DNA of 64,000 nt from Euglena gracilis (GCA_039621445.1 CP154955.1:36559123-36623122); one strand, 5' to 3'; shown: positions 20,396-31,590, counted from the first letter of the stretch. The notes: generated by a model not told the origin, from the sequence alone. Program-made: numbers and translations.

Positions 20396-21505
20396 ACCAC
20401 ACCTCGGGCTCCGCATTTTGCCATCGTGATGCCATGCCTTACTCGCCGACGGTGTTGTTTGGATTGTTTGCTGCGTTGGGTTAGCAGGTCCCGCTTAGTG
20501 CCTTTGTTCGACGGAGTTGGCTGATTCTTAATTTGTCCTTCGACACCTAGGAGAAAGGAACGACAAATACCATATCAATTAGAAGAAAAAGGAGAAGCCA
20601 ATCAAGCAAATCAAGTTATCCAGAAAAAGACGCTCGTGCAGAATCTCAAAGCAGAAAGTGTGGAGGTATTCGAAAGATTTCAATGAAAGACGCAATTTCC
20701 AAGACGAACAGCGCTGGAGAACTTCAAGAGGGAGCAGCAGAAGCCGCAGCAGCTGGACAACCTGACGGCGCGGGTCGATTATGGCGAACCGTGGCTGCCC
20801 CTTCCCCAAAAGAAATTTCCCCAAAAGAAACTTTCACAACCCAAACCCCCCAAAGTGATGGCCACGGACCCTGGCAAACAGTGGTCAGAAGACCCCGCAA
20901 GGGGCAGATGCAACAACCAGCAGGCCAATACGGCCACTGGAAGCAGGGCCATGGGGTAAGCATTCCAAAACACAAAATGTGTTCAAGCGGGGCTATGACA
21001 GCCAGAACCGCACAGGCCATGAAAGCAACAAAGGCCATGACGGCAGAACCGGCCATGAAGGCATCCACACCATCCAAAGTCGCTGGAACAAAGGCTAAGG
21101 TGGCCACCAGCACCCAGACCCCACAGGGAACTGCAGGGGCAGAAAAGGTCAGACACACCAGCCCCATTCTTTTTCAATCACACCAACCGCCAGGGGTCAA
21201 GGGTGGGGCGCAAAGAACCCCTCAAAATTTTAAATGGGCACGCGACCCAGAACCCAATCAGGCCATTGGTGCCTTTCAAGTTATCATCAAGGCCAGGGCC
21301 AGAAAGGTCAACAAGAAGATCAGAAATTACAACAAAATCACCAGGGGGGTCCTTCACAGGCGCCGCAGAAGCTAGTGGACAGTCCTGCAAGGGCTTTGTA
21401 TTTAAATGGGCAGCCCCCTGCCCAGCCCCAGGAGGAAGATGGCTCCCAAAGGGCCAGCTGGCAACAGGAAGGGGGAGACTCCCCACCAGCATTTATTCCT
21501 GTTTA
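20396..21505 (+). mobile_element. DIRS element E, 5' part
   Basis: The left terminal repeat (20396-20550, ACACCTCGGGCTCCGCATTT...) is followed by a gag-like ORF nearly identical to that of element A. It is cut at 21505, where an inverted recombinase end (element G) begins. Confidence 0.8.
20683..21500 (+). pseudogene. gag-like ORF of DIRS E
   Basis: It starts MKDAISKTNSAGELQEGAAE and matches the ORF of A along its length: WRTVAAPSPKEISPKETF, an RRPRKGQ basic patch and a low-complexity tail ending PPAQPQE. It loses frame near 21230 and is truncated before RT. Confidence 0.65.
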
Positions 21506-21509
21506 ATCG

Positions 21510-22541
21510 GGCCCCGCACTTTGCCCTTGTGAGGCCTGATCGTGCACTAAAATTACGGGGGCCAGGGAATTCTCCAAAGCACCTTGGGCACCAAGTCGTT
21601 GATAATGGGCTGTAAAAGCCTCTACCCCCCTCCACTGACCAACTTCACAAACTTTTTGGGGAGAAAGGCCCAAATTTTTGAGTAAACCAACTCCTTCTCC
21701 TCTGGTTGAATGGGCCCCCCACACCTGGGGGGGGTACGCCTTTTTTGGCCAAAATCCTTTTGTGATAGAATCAACGGGGTCAGCACTTATGGCCCTGAAG
21801 GGGGGTTTTAATGAAATCAGAAGGGGGCCCCCAGGTCTGACGAATGAACGTGTGGCAGCCACATAAGACATCATTAAATCCGCTGCCTTTTCCCTTCTCT
21901 ACCGTCGCTGTATTGAATGCATAACCCATCCACCCGGTTGAAGACTCTAGTGCTACCCCTCCGGCCTAGCGTTACGGTTGATGTGTTTGGATTTTCTATT
22001 TTTTTATGCTCTTTTAATGAAAATCATTTCTCATGAATGGGGCTTATTTGTGGACTCTGGGGTATGGACACAACCCTTTCACACTTGTGATATTTTTGCC
22101 CTTACGCTTTAATTTTTATGTAGGGTGCCCTACCCAACACACTGGTGGTTCGTTTGACTTGTGCCAAGTCAGAGGATCGGTATAAACAAAGGATTCGTGA
22201 ACAAAAAAAAGGTTGTGTGCACAATGTACATATATCAGTGGGCATAGGGGCCTTGGCCAGCCCCAGAGAATTGGGAGGGGATCACAAAATGCCCCATACT
22301 TCTCCAGATTTTGGTTCCAAAGTCTCTTGTAAGAGGTCAACAGGGTGTGGAGTCCTAGCCTACCAAACCCAGGAATCAAAAGCATTGCACTGTATGCATT
22401 ACGGGCTAGGGCCTTGGAAAATTGGAATAATTGTTTTAAGGCGTCAGCCACTTGGTCTGTGGTGGCTTTAAGGGGGAGGGCACCCCCATTTGCTCCCAAA
22501 TTACCCACAGAAGTGCAAAACCACTCTGATAAAGATTTCAA
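21510..22541 (-). pseudogene. Tyrosine recombinase of DIRS G, interrupted
   Basis: The N-terminal part (22116-22541) carries ALARNAYSAMLLIPGFGRLG and the first Arg region. The C-terminal part (21510-21874) carries AHSTRGEGVGLLKNLGL and FTAHYQRLG. Between them, about 21880-22025 has no similarity to the other copies and looks like a ~145-base insertion with short inverted ends (CATTAAA...TTTAATG). Confidence 0.7.
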
Positions 22542-22569
22542 CTGGGGTTTCTCCCCAGGAAATCGTCAA

Positions 22570-23040
22570 AGGTTTTAACCGCAAATTGTTTCCCTTCTAA
22601 TATTTGCCTGAGCAAATCATGCAAAACAGGGGCCACCTGGGAGGTGGCATTTGTTCCCCCCTGCAATTGGTGAACATATCCCTGTAGGGCCAAGGCATGG
22701 GTGCTGCTGTCTGAGTGTAACTCCCTGGTTTGAGGGAAGGGTCTGCCCCCCCAGGTGTCGAACAGAATTTTTATTTCCCTTAATTGAGCGTTGATTCCCT
22801 CGGAAATAGGGTGTTTGAGTCCCAGGGGGCTGTGGACTTTGCCACCAAAATTTTTTTCAGGTGTCCGTAAAAGCCCTTAAAAAGGGCAGGGCCATTAGGT
22901 TGCATCTTATTTGCCCCGAAATGGCAGCCATCTGCCTTTTTGACATGTGATATTTTTTCACAATCTTTCCGAGGTCCTTTTTTATGGTTATGAGTTGTCT
23001 CGTACTCCCTCGAGGAAAACGACAAGGGAGGAAGGGACAC
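22570..23040 (-). pseudogene. RT thumb and RNase H remnants of DIRS G
   Basis: Segments match KDLGKIVKKYHMSKRQMAAI (about 22930-22985), the RCNLMALPFLRAFTDT stretch and the WGGRPFPQTRELHSDSSTHA block (about 22700-22765) of the other elements. They lie in different frames, and the blocks between them are missing. Confidence 0.6.
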
Positions 23041-23192
23041 GAGGGCGGACCATTCGGGCTTCGCACATTCCGGGGGTGAGATCCTGCTTTGTTTCCTGGC
23101 TGTTTTTTTGTTTTTGTTCTTTTTGGCGGGGCGCTTCTTACTGCTTTTGGTGCCGGAGTTGGCGGATATTAACGTCCTTCAACAACATCAAA

Positions 23193-23747
23193 ATGGCAAC
23201 GTACGCAGAAAAATTGACAGCAGAGGATGAAACAGAATTCAAAAATTCGTGGAGCAAGGTATTCTTTAGCGAGGGCAACGTGGCAAACCTATTGGCGGAA
23301 TCGTCCCTGGAATCCCTCGTAGCCGTCATCGCGGCCGGGCAAAACTGGCAGGTAGGCGGATGGCACACGACGAAGTGCGCAAAGGAGGTTCACCAGTTGA
23401 CCCAGGTGGCGATGGTCTCCAGCCAAGTCGGAGACTACAGGAATTCTTTCTTGTACTCGCTGGCGTTAGCAGGAAGTCTGGAGGTACCACTGATCGACTT
23501 GGGGCAGACAGCAGCGGACGGGGTGTTCAAGTTGGCTGAGCGTTGGCTGCAGAAGACTTCGAGGAAAGACAGGGGGATGACGCAGACAGCGGAGCGGTCC
23601 GCGATGGAGGAGGACGGAGAAGACGAGGAGGACAACGACAACGACGAAGCGAACGAACGGCTCCCCTGGCAGGAGGAACTGGCGCCACTGGCGCCAGAGC
23701 TGGCAGCGTGCCTTCGGCTCGCTGAAAAAGGAGATCGACTACTCTAG
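23193..23747 (+). CDS. First ORF (gag-like) of DIRS F
   Basis: The ATG at 23193 opens a 184-codon frame. About 125 residues look globular (MATYAEKLTAEDETEFKNSW; AVIAAGQNWQVGGWHTTK; LAGSLEVPLIDLGQTAADGV) and are followed by an acidic tail (EEDGEDEEDNDNDEANE). It ends at TAG, four bases before the next ATG. It is unlike the gag of the B family, which has no comparable folded domain. It is probably a capsid-type protein by position. It is intact in this copy. Confidence 0.6.
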   Translation: MATYAEKLTAEDETEFKNSWSKVFFSEGNVANLLAESSLESLVAVIAAGQNWQVGGWHTTKCAKEVHQLTQVAMVSSQVGDYRNSFLYSLALAGSLEVPLIDLGQTAADGVFKLAERWLQKTSRKDRGMTQTAERSAMEEDGEDEEDNDNDEANERLPWQEELAPLAPELAACLRLAEKGDRLL

Positions 23748-23750
23748 AAA

Positions 23751-24780
23751 ATGGTGATGGGGGAGCTACCGAGGTATCGGGGGATAAAAGTAAGAGCAGA
23801 AGATAATAATCATGGTTCTGACGGCAAAGGGGCCTGGAACAAGCAGCTGAAGGCATGGCAGCAAAAGATGTTGCATCTGGAGAGGATGGCGGCATGCCTG
23901 TATGACAGTGTGGGGGCAGATTATCAAATATTGGCACAAAAATTGTTTTATGCCGTGGCAGAGCTGGAGCAGACGCTGCTGAAGGAGAGGAAAAAGTGCA
24001 GCATTCCAGGGGCAATTACGAGTACAAACAACGGGCGGTTCTGCAAAGAAGATTTGGCAGTTGACAAAGCCCAATGGGCTCTGAATCAAGCAGGCTTGGC
24101 AACAAAATTCTCCAGACATTCTATGTCTCATTTTCCCGTCCCTACAGGGAACAAAGGATTTAAGTTCAAATTTGACAAAGGCAAAGGCTATGGCAGCAAA
24201 TTCAAGTCTGGGAGAGGAAAAGGCTATGGCAGCCTGTGGAGGAGCCCAGGATGGCAGAAAGGGTATAACGCTCCTCTGGAATCTTCCCTCTCCCCACTCA
24301 TGTCCTCAGAAAAGGCAAGGGCAAAGCCTGAAGCATCAAACACCCCAATCAGGGGTGAAGCCATCAAAGCCAGACCATCAATGGAGTGGGGAAGAGACCC
24401 CCCAGCTGAGCTCCATGGAGGAGGTAATCCCCCTGCTGGCCCCTGCCCTGAAGCCATCCCCAGTATGGCAAGGGCTCCTGGAGACAGGGACTTGGCCCAC
24501 AACAAATTCCCCCCAGAGGAATGGAAGAAAGGAATCTGCCAAGGTCTGGATTTCAGAGAAATGGCATGGATGGGGGTGCCTTTGTTTCAGATACTAAGAA
24601 AATGTCTGCCATGGTGGCAGGAAAATGCAAGCCAGTGGGTAGCATCACTAATTCAAAACGGTGTGCAGCCAGTACACCCTCTACCCCTGTTTCTGTCATA
24701 AAGACAGCAGAAAAAGTCAGAACAGGAAATAAGCCTGGCCTCAAAAATTTTTAGGGAGTACCAAAAAATTGGGTAACCAA
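23751..24780 (+). CDS. Second ORF of DIRS F leading into RT
   Basis: The ATG at 23751 opens 316 codons. The first 110 residues are helical with coiled-coil character (KQLKAWQQKMLHLERMAACL; AELEQTLLKERKKC). A Gly/Lys/Phe repeat follows (KFKFDKGKGYGSKFKSGRGK, about 24150-24220), then low complexity and the RT lead-in (WWQENASQWVASLIQNGVQP). The basic repeat probably binds nucleic acid. The frame breaks near 24700 at the RT start. Confidence 0.55.
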
Positions 24781-25960
24781 AAAATTGGAAAATGCCCAAA
24801 ACACTGCCCATCTGGTACCCTAGTTTGTGTTGTCCAAACCAGAAGCGGGTGGTCAAGCATCGACTTATCACAGATTGTCGAGATCTAAACCCCCCCCCAA
24901 AAATAAGACCCCCCCAAAAAATAAGCCCCCCCCAAAAAATAAGACCCCCCCTGGGCCGATCGAGCAAAATCCAAAAATAAGACCCCCCCCCATAAATAAG
25001 ACCCCTCCTGACGGCGCGAAGCGCCGGGGACGGTGAAAATTTTCCCTGAGAAATAGCCAAAAACCCAATTTTCACACACAAAAATGATGAAATTTCAAAA
25101 AATTTCAGATACTTGGAGTGCAAAAAACATGCTAAATGTCAACTTACACCTAATTTACACATGGCGCGAAGCGCCGAAGGAAAATTTTTAGTGTTTTTGG
25201 GAATCTGAAAAATGATGTTTTTTTCGGGCCCGGGTCGGTCAAGAAAAAATCCAAAAATAAGACCCCCCCCTGGAGGTTTCCAGCAACGGACCCAAAAATA
25301 AGACCCGGGTCTTATTTTTTTGGGGGGGGTTTAAATCAATTTTGCAGTCCATAAAAGTTCACTTTGGAAAACATGACCAAAATTTTCCCCACTCTGAAAA
25401 AAGGGGATTGGGCAGTCAAACTAGACTTGAAAGATGACTTCTTTCACGTGGGGCTGTAAAGAGATTTCAAAAAATTTGTTAGAATTCAGGTGGGATCAGA
25501 CCTATGGGAGTTTCAGGGGCCTGTTTTGGCCTAAGGACCCTCCCAAAATTGTTCTTGTCACTAATGAAAGTCCTGCTAAAACTGTGGAGGTCAAAGGCAT
25601 TGCAGGTGTTCGTCTATTTGGAGGACATCATTCCGTTTGGTTCAACAGAAAATTTGGTTAAAAAACATTTGTTGACAATGCTGCACACATTAGGGGAGGC
25701 TTAGTTCAACGTCAGCGAGAAAAAGTCTGTGTTTACTCCCACCCAAAGATTACACCATTTGGGGTTCATCATAGATTTGGAAAAATGTCTACTGGAGGTG
25801 CCCCCACACAAATTAAAAGCTATCAGAAAGGAACTGGGCAAGGTGGTGTTGGCCCAAAAACTGAGTTGCAGAAAGATCTCCAGCACTCTGGGACAAGTCA
25901 GAAGTTACCTCCCTGCCCTGCCATTTTTGAGTTTGGTAACCCAGGAGCTTTTAAAGTTCA
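24781..25960 (+). pseudogene. Reverse transcriptase of DIRS F, split by an insertion
   Basis: HRLITDCRDLN ends at 24887, where a 437-base element begins. After it the gene resumes with KFTLENMTKIFPTLKKGDWA and LDLKDDFFHV (stop after), then the active-site strand VFVYLEDIIPFGSTENL at about 25608-25660. The usual YLDD is YLED. The thumb (LGFIIDLEKCLLEVPPHKL) and connection (LGQVRSYLPALPFLSLVTQE) are intact. Three stops and two frame changes are present. Confidence 0.8.
24888..25326. mobile_element. Non-autonomous element with CCCCCCAAAAATAAGACC inverted ends
   Basis: The left end has three to four repeats of C6-8 AAAAATAAGA. The right end is a near-perfect hairpin, CCAAAAATAAGACC joined to GGTCTTATTTTTTTGG, ending in G8. 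The interior contains a GGCGCGAAGCGCC palindrome at 25012-25027 and again near 25163. The target (the RT gene) resumes with TAAAT, and TAAA occurs on both sides, so a 4-base duplication is possible. A second copy lies at 44350-45218. There is no ORF. Confidence 0.8.
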
Positions 25961-26310
25961 GCCAGATGCACCAGGAAAAGGGCTGGGATTTTTACATTGA
26001 CATTCCAGAAAGGCTGAAAGGGGAAATCAAAGCGCTGAAGGCATACTGGCAGCCAGGCCTGGGCAGACCTTTCCTACAACAGGCAAAACGGGTGCTCCAT
26101 TCGGACTCCTCCACATGGGCATGGGAGTGGACTCCTCCCAAAATCAAATCATCCAACAATTTTGGAGGGAGAAAAATTGTTCACATATAAATGTGAAAGA
26201 ATTGATGGCAGCAGTTCAGACAGTAAAAGCCTTTGCCATGCCTGGGGAAACGGTGCTGTTAAACGTGGACAATCAATTGGCACTGAGTTACCTCACCATA
26301 TAGGAGGGAA
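25961..26310 (+). pseudogene. RNase H of DIRS F
   Basis: RVLHSDSSTWAWEW (first Asp), INVKELMAAVQTVKAF (Glu) and LLNVDNQLALSYLTI (third Asp) are present. One frame change lies near 26130, and TAG follows YLTI. Confidence 0.8.
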
Positions 26311-26319
26311 GAAAACAGC

Positions 26320-27085
26320 ACCTCAACATGATTTTGGAGCCTCTGTTTCATTGGTGTTGGGAAAACCAAGTTCAACTGCAGGTCCAGTGGGTTCCTTCAG
26401 CAGAAATGTTGCATACCCCCTCACAGTGGTATCAAGACAGGGGGGATTATGCCCTGTGCCCAAGCCTGTTCACCCAAATTCTGCAGTTTTTCAGAAAAGG
26501 CATTGGTCCAGACACAGACATGTTTGCATCTCCAGGAAATGCAAAATTACAAAAATTTGTTGCCAGGTGGCCCCACCACCAGGCTTTTCTGGTGGATGCT
26601 CTGAAATGCGACCTGACTTCAGTCCAAGATGTTTTATGCCAAACCCCCCATGGAAAGTAATTTTTCCTTGGCTCATCAGACTGAGACTGAACAAACAGGT
26701 GAAATGCCTTTTGGTGACACCCCATGTTGGTTTCGAGTACATGGTGGCCCCTATTAATCAAAATGTCACAAGCAGGGACACGAATATTGGTCTTACCCCC
26801 CAGGGAAGGCATGTTCAGGAATTGTTGGGGGCAATCAATGCCAAAGCCAAAGTGGCCCCTGGCTTGCACAGAGGTATCAGGTTCCTTTTGGAACAGCAAG
26901 AAATGCTACATCAAGACATTGAAAATGTTCTGAGGAAGTTTGGGACCCCTGAAGCGTTATGACAGTGCATTCAGAAAACTGTTTGTTATTTTACAACAGA
27001 AAGGATTGGAGCCCTTGCAAGTCTCCAGTATGGAGCTGGCCACTGCCCTGTTGGACCTACACAAACTTTAAAAGGCTTATGCTCG
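26320..27085 (+). pseudogene. Post-RNase H region of DIRS F
   Basis: QVQWVPSAEMLHTPSQWYQD, DMFASPGNAKLQKFVARWPH and VDALKCDLTSVQDV are read in one frame. TWWPLLIKMSQAGTRILVL and LKRYDSAFRKLFVILQQKG continue in others. The NPPW of the other copies appears in a frameshifted context here. Confidence 0.75.
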
Positions 27086-27089
27086 ATGT

Positions 27090-27800
27090 GTGTATGCCTC
27101 CCTGCAGTATTTACCTGGGTTGGAGTCCATTAGATTTCACCCTTTGCTGACAAAAGTAAAAAACGAATCGAATCGTTCAGTTCAGAGGTATTCTGCCTTT
27201 TGGGACCCATTACCCCTTTTGAGACAATTGCAGAGCAATGCAAGGATTTCTGAGATGTCCCTTATGGAGCTGAGGTGGAGAATCATTCTGTCTTTCAGAC
27301 TTTTGGCAATTCACAGAGGGGTGGACCTGGCAAGGACACAAAGGACCATTTCAGTAGTTGGGGAGAAAAATTCTATTTTGGTCAGGAGAAAAGGTTGGCA
27401 TTCACCAAAGCGGGAGCAGGTGTTGAAGATTAATTCACCACCATCTTTGAGTCCATATCATTTGATGAGAGAATATGTGAAAAGAAAATCTTTCATTTCC
27501 CAGGATGCCCCTCTGTTGTGGAGTTTGGACGGCAAAAAACCCTTGTCCTCCAACAGAACCACTACTTTGACAAAGGAGTTGTTGGACACTTTTGGCATTC
27601 CCATTTCCCACTGGAAAGCCCACAGCACCAGGGGGGCAGGGTTTTTGTTGTACAAAAAGTTGGGGTTTTCCAGTGAGGAGGTGTGTGAACTTGGGCAGTG
27701 GTAAAATGCCACAGCTTTTTCAGCCCATTATTTACGATTGGGGGCGGTGGATTCAGCAACGAAAAAAATTGAAAAGGGGGTCGTGCACAAAGTTTCACCC
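27090..27800 (+). pseudogene. Tyrosine recombinase of DIRS F
   Basis: RLLAIHRGVDLARTQRTISV carries the first Arg, KAHSTRGAGFLLYKKLGFSS the HxxR box, VCELGQW the Trp position and FSAHYLRLG the nucleophilic Tyr. A single TAA directly after LGQW (27703) is the only break, between the HxxR box and the Tyr. Without it the frame runs to about 27900. Confidence 0.82.
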
Positions 27801-27814
27801 CCAGAATGTGCGAA

Positions 27815-28173
27815 GCCCGAATGGTGGAGTACTCCCGGGAAGTCTGACCAGGGAGGAAATGGCCATAAGGGCGGAGCACAAGAGGGGGGTGAGCGCACCC
27901 AACCCACCCGGAAAAGGAAAGCATCCTCCTCAGGGGGGGGGGGGGGCAAAAACGACCCGACACAGGCCGTGGAGCCCCTGCGGTTCACCTTCGCCAAGTC
28001 GGTGTCGGAGAGCACATCATCGACAACTGCGGCACCAAAGTCGCAGTAAGGAGCACCCCGCCAACAAGAACACAAACAACAAAACAGCCAGCACACAAAG
28101 CAGGACCTCATCCCCCTCTTGTGCTCCGCCCTCATGGTCATTTCCTTCCTGGTCAGACTTCCCGGGAGTACTC
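27815..28173 (+). repeat. Internal complementary region and right terminal repeat of DIRS F
   Basis: 27823-27890 is the inverse of both ends joined. 28040-28110 is the inverse of the left repeat at 23075-23160. 28113-28173 is the inverse of 27835-27890. A G14 run lies at 27936-27949. Confidence 0.82.
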
Positions 28174-28400
28174 AAGCACAAAGCCCTTGTGAGCCCGACC
28201 CCCCCACCCGTAAATCAAAATTTGTCTTCAAAAGCCCTCGGTCAGAAAATGGGGACCAGACGCCCTCAAGGGGCAAAAAGTCACGTCGCCAGGTCGGAGC
28301 AGCATCGTCAGCACATTCCGGCGAGGAAGCACTAAGCTGGACCTCCTAACCAAACGCAGCAAACAATCCAAACAGTACCGCCTGCGAGCAAGGCATGGCC
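28174..28400 (+). mobile_element. Right-end fragment of a B-type DIRS element
   Basis: 28174-28400 matches 12970-13200 of element B: the CCCGACCCCCCCACCCG spacer, AGCCCTCGGTCAGAAAATGG and the right terminal repeat ending near GGCATGGCC. Only non-coding 3' sequence remains. Confidence 0.7.
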
Positions 28401-28403
28401 TCT

Positions 28404-29362
28404 TCGTACTCCCTCGACTCGAGGCAAGCCGAAAAGTGAGGAAGGGACACCGAGGGCGAAGCACAAAGACATTGTGGCCATGCCTTGCTCGCCGGCGGTT
28501 TGTTGTGATTGTTCGCTGCGCTGGGTTAGGAGTTCCCGCTTAGTGACGCCTCGCCGGAGTTGGCTGCATCGTCTCCGACGTGGCGACCATGGCGCTTTCT
28601 TTTTCCCTGGGGGGTCCCCCCCCACCTCCCCCCCCCCTGGCCCCCATCTTCTGCCCGGGGCGTTTGAAGACAAATTTTCGTATATGGGTGGGGGGGGTCG
28701 GGCTCACAATGTCTTTGTGCTTCGCCCTCGGTGTCCCTTCCTCCCTTTTCGGCTTGCCTCGAGGGAGTACGAGACACCTCGGGCTCAGCACTTTGCCATT
28801 GTGAAGCCAGATTGTGCACTAAAAAAAGGGGGGCCAGGGCACCTTCCAAAGTACCTTGGGCACCAAGTCGTTGATAGTGGGCTGTGAAAGCCTCCACCCC
28901 TTTCCATTGACCAATTTCACAAACTTCTTGGGCCGAAAGGCCCAATTTTTTGAGTAAACCAAACACTGCCCCTCTGGCGGAGTGGGGACCCCACACCTGT
29001 GGGGGTACCCCCTTGCTTGGCCAAAAATTCTTTGTTGATGGAAGCAATGGCATCTGCCTTAATGGCTTTGTAGGGGGTTTTTAACGTAATTAACAGGGGG
29101 CCCCCAGGTTTCATAAAGAAACGTGTTGCTGTCACATAAGACATAATTAAATGAAAGGGACTGATTTGGGGGCATTGGGGAATGGACACAACTCGCTCCC
29201 ACTTGTGGAGTTTTTGGCCGTTACGTTTAATTTTGATGTAGGGCCCCCCCCCAAACACACTGGTGGTTCTTTGGACCTATGCCAAATCTGAACTTCTGTA
29301 TAAACAGAGGATGCGTGAACAGAAAATGAGTTGTGTACGTAATGTACATATATCAGAGGGCA
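28404..29362 (-). mobile_element. DIRS element I, 3' end (recombinase and right repeat)
   Basis: Reading leftward from 29362 it holds the start of the recombinase, the catalytic part, the spacer (G/C rich), right repeat (28475-28575) and right end CTCGTACTCC... at 28404. It is truncated at 29362 in the middle of the recombinase N-terminus. Confidence 0.75.
28800..29340 (-). pseudogene. Tyrosine recombinase fragment of DIRS I
   Basis: PYIKIKRNGQKLHKWERVVS and IMSYVTATRFFMKPGGPLL are followed, in a second frame, by WGPHSARGAVFGLLKKLGLS (HxxR box) and AFTAHYQRLG (nucleophilic Tyr). The N-terminal Arg segment is missing beyond 29340. Confidence 0.75.
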
Positions 29363-31590
29363 GGAGGGACTGTTTTGTCAGTGTCTTATTTTCAGCAGTT
29401 TTTTCCCAAATCAGGCTGTGCTTTTTGAACGAACTGTTCAGTCCAATCAGGAAGATAATTTTTCTGGCAGAAGTTTTCATTTTCGGGTTTTCATTTTCAT
29501 TCGTCGTTTTACAGTTTTGGCTGTGGGAAAGTCAAGTTTCAGAAAGTTTGCGGTTTCTTCACCAGTGATTCACGTTTTTTATTTTTTTCTTGTTGTGGAT
29601 TTTTTTCGGATAAACCTCAGAATGCTTGAAGCATGTCATTTTTGAGAAAACCTTTTTCTATGTGGTGCACAGAACCATTTACTTCTGCTCAAGCAGCCAG
29701 ACACGCAATGCCAAAAGTTTTTTGTTTTGCCAGTCCCAGTAAAACTTTGATCAGGGTGAGTTCACCGCAGGTGTGGTAGGTGCTCAATCCACAGATCAGG
29801 ACATCATTTCAGTGGGTTTGTCTGCTGGTCCCATGCATTTGTGGGATCCGAGTCCAGCTTTTGGGAGAGGTTTACTAATTTGTTCAGTGACTTTTTTCCT
29901 GTCTGGGACATGCATCGACCTGTTCCATTTTCACAGTTTTGTTGTTTCACTCAGTTTCAGTGTCTTTCCAGTGAGGCAGCCCAGTTTGGTTTTGGGTAAT
30001 TGCCGTTTCGAGGGAAAAATAACACCTCAATCGAACACTGGCAGGTAGAGTAATTTTCATTCATTTTTGGGAGTGACTGGTCAAAGAAAGGAACCGGGTG
30101 TGCAAATCCGGGAGGAATAGACACCCCCGTCGACACACACTCAAGGGCCCAGGGATCCCCAGTTCAGTGGTTCAGTTTCAGTTCAGTGGCTTTGTTTTCG
30201 GTTGCAACCTGGTGAATTTTTAGTGACCAATCCAAGTTTTCAGTTGATGAGTAACGAGGGGGGGAACATACACAAGGGGTGCTGCGGCCTCACCATCTCT
30301 TGTATAAACCCCCAAGAAACGAAATGGGCTGGGACACATGGGTAGTTGCGTTTTCTCAGAGCCCCATTCCGGAAAATCTCAGAGTCCTCTTTGGGCAGCT
30401 GAGGGTGTTGTTCAGCTGCATACTCGCCAGAATTTTGTTTCATGAAATTTGGTTGTCAAATTTGGTTGTCAAGCCTGTTGGGAAACAAAGTCCACCAGAA
30501 TATTTCTGGAAAAAATTCCCAAAGTTGTGCCAAAGCTCATTTTTTCCTTGTCCTGTGTGGTGTGTTGGCCAAATGGTTAGCCATAATCTCAATCTCATCT
30601 GGAGTGGTTTGCTTTGGTTGTGGTCGGCTGCACATTTTTCCAACTGCAGCGCTGACTTAGCTGCGTTTTGTGTTAATGCCTGCTGCTGGGGGTGCTTTTG
30701 TCGTAATGGGGTTCCTCCCTTCCCCAATTGCCATGAAATGTTCGGCAATATGATAAACAATGATGCATCTTGGTTTTTTTGTTGTGGTTTGGCCACACTG
30801 ACAAATCAATCTGTGATGGGTGTTGCGAGGAGGCAGCCGTTGGGTGCAGCTTTTTGTGGATGTTTGTTGCTGTGTTTGGTTTTTTGTTTCTTTTTCCCCT
30901 CCTGCAGGTTTTCAACTCAACAACACAATTAGCAAGTTGGAGAATTTCAGCGTGGAGAATTTATCAAGAATTTTGCAATTTGGACTACGACAAGCAGAAA
31001 GCAGAATTTAGTTGCCACGGTGGGTAGTTGGAAGTGGTATTGTTACCCTTCTGGGAAGTTAATGCTGAGCCTTGGTGTGTCGAAGACTGGGCTGATAATT
31101 GGTTTTGATTCAGGGCTGAGGCCCAGGATTCGTTTTCCCGCTCTTGGACAGACTCAACTCTTCCCACGCGGTGTGGCCACGCCGTACGGTGCAAAAATCA
31201 GCTTATTTTTCCTCCAGTGAAAGGTTTTGGAGGAATGCAATTGTAAATGGGTTCTCCCACCATTTGGTAGGTGGGGGGTCCATTTGGCTGAGGGCACCAA
31301 AAAAGAATTGTTGTGACAACTTGACTATTTTCTTTGAAGTGCGAGCCTGAGAATTGAGCGTTCAAATTTTCTGAGTTTTGGAAATCTGGCAGATTTCGGC
31401 TCGGGCCACGAATTTCCCAGTTTTTGGACCCCTGCCACCCCATGTGCTGGGGAGGGGGGGCTCAGCAATCCTTGTCCGTGACTAATTCGGCTTTGGTGGA
31501 GCTGAATTTTGTTTTACAATCGGTTTTTGAAATGTGAAGCCCAGGTAAAAAATTTTGAGTGCACCCAGGCTTTGCCCGCCTGACCCTTTA
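29363..31590. other. T/G-rich stretch of unknown nature
   Basis: The plus strand is rich in T and G with many TTTTCAG-like strings. A 217-codon open frame at 30279-30932 (+) is Cys/Trp/Phe-rich. Its antisense frames (30440-30796, 118 codons) are Gln/Asn-rich. Neither strand gives a recognisable domain, so the orientation cannot be decided. It may contain introns of gene P or an unknown transposon. Confidence 0.3.

Larger units (their letters stand above)
21505..23048 (-). mobile_element. DIRS element G, 3' part (RNase H fragment to recombinase)
   Basis: Reading leftward from about 23040 there are a thumb/RNase H fragment, a gap, the pre-recombinase region and a tyrosine recombinase to 21510. 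The stretch 22998-23040 (CTCGTACTCCCTCGAGG...) is the right-end motif of a B-type element. Large internal deletions remove most of RT and the post-RNase H block. Confidence 0.7.
23049..28173 (+). mobile_element. DIRS element F, full length, with a nested insertion
   Basis: It has left end ACCATTCGGGCTTCGCACAT at 23049, left repeat to about 23160, two gag-like ORFs, RT, RNase H, post-RNase H region, tyrosine recombinase, internal complementary region (27823-27890), right repeat (28040-28110) and right end CCCGGGAGTACTC at 28173. The complementary region joins the two ends at GAATGGT/GGAGTACTC. It is a third DIRS family by its terminal repeats. A 437-base element interrupts RT. Confidence 0.87.
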
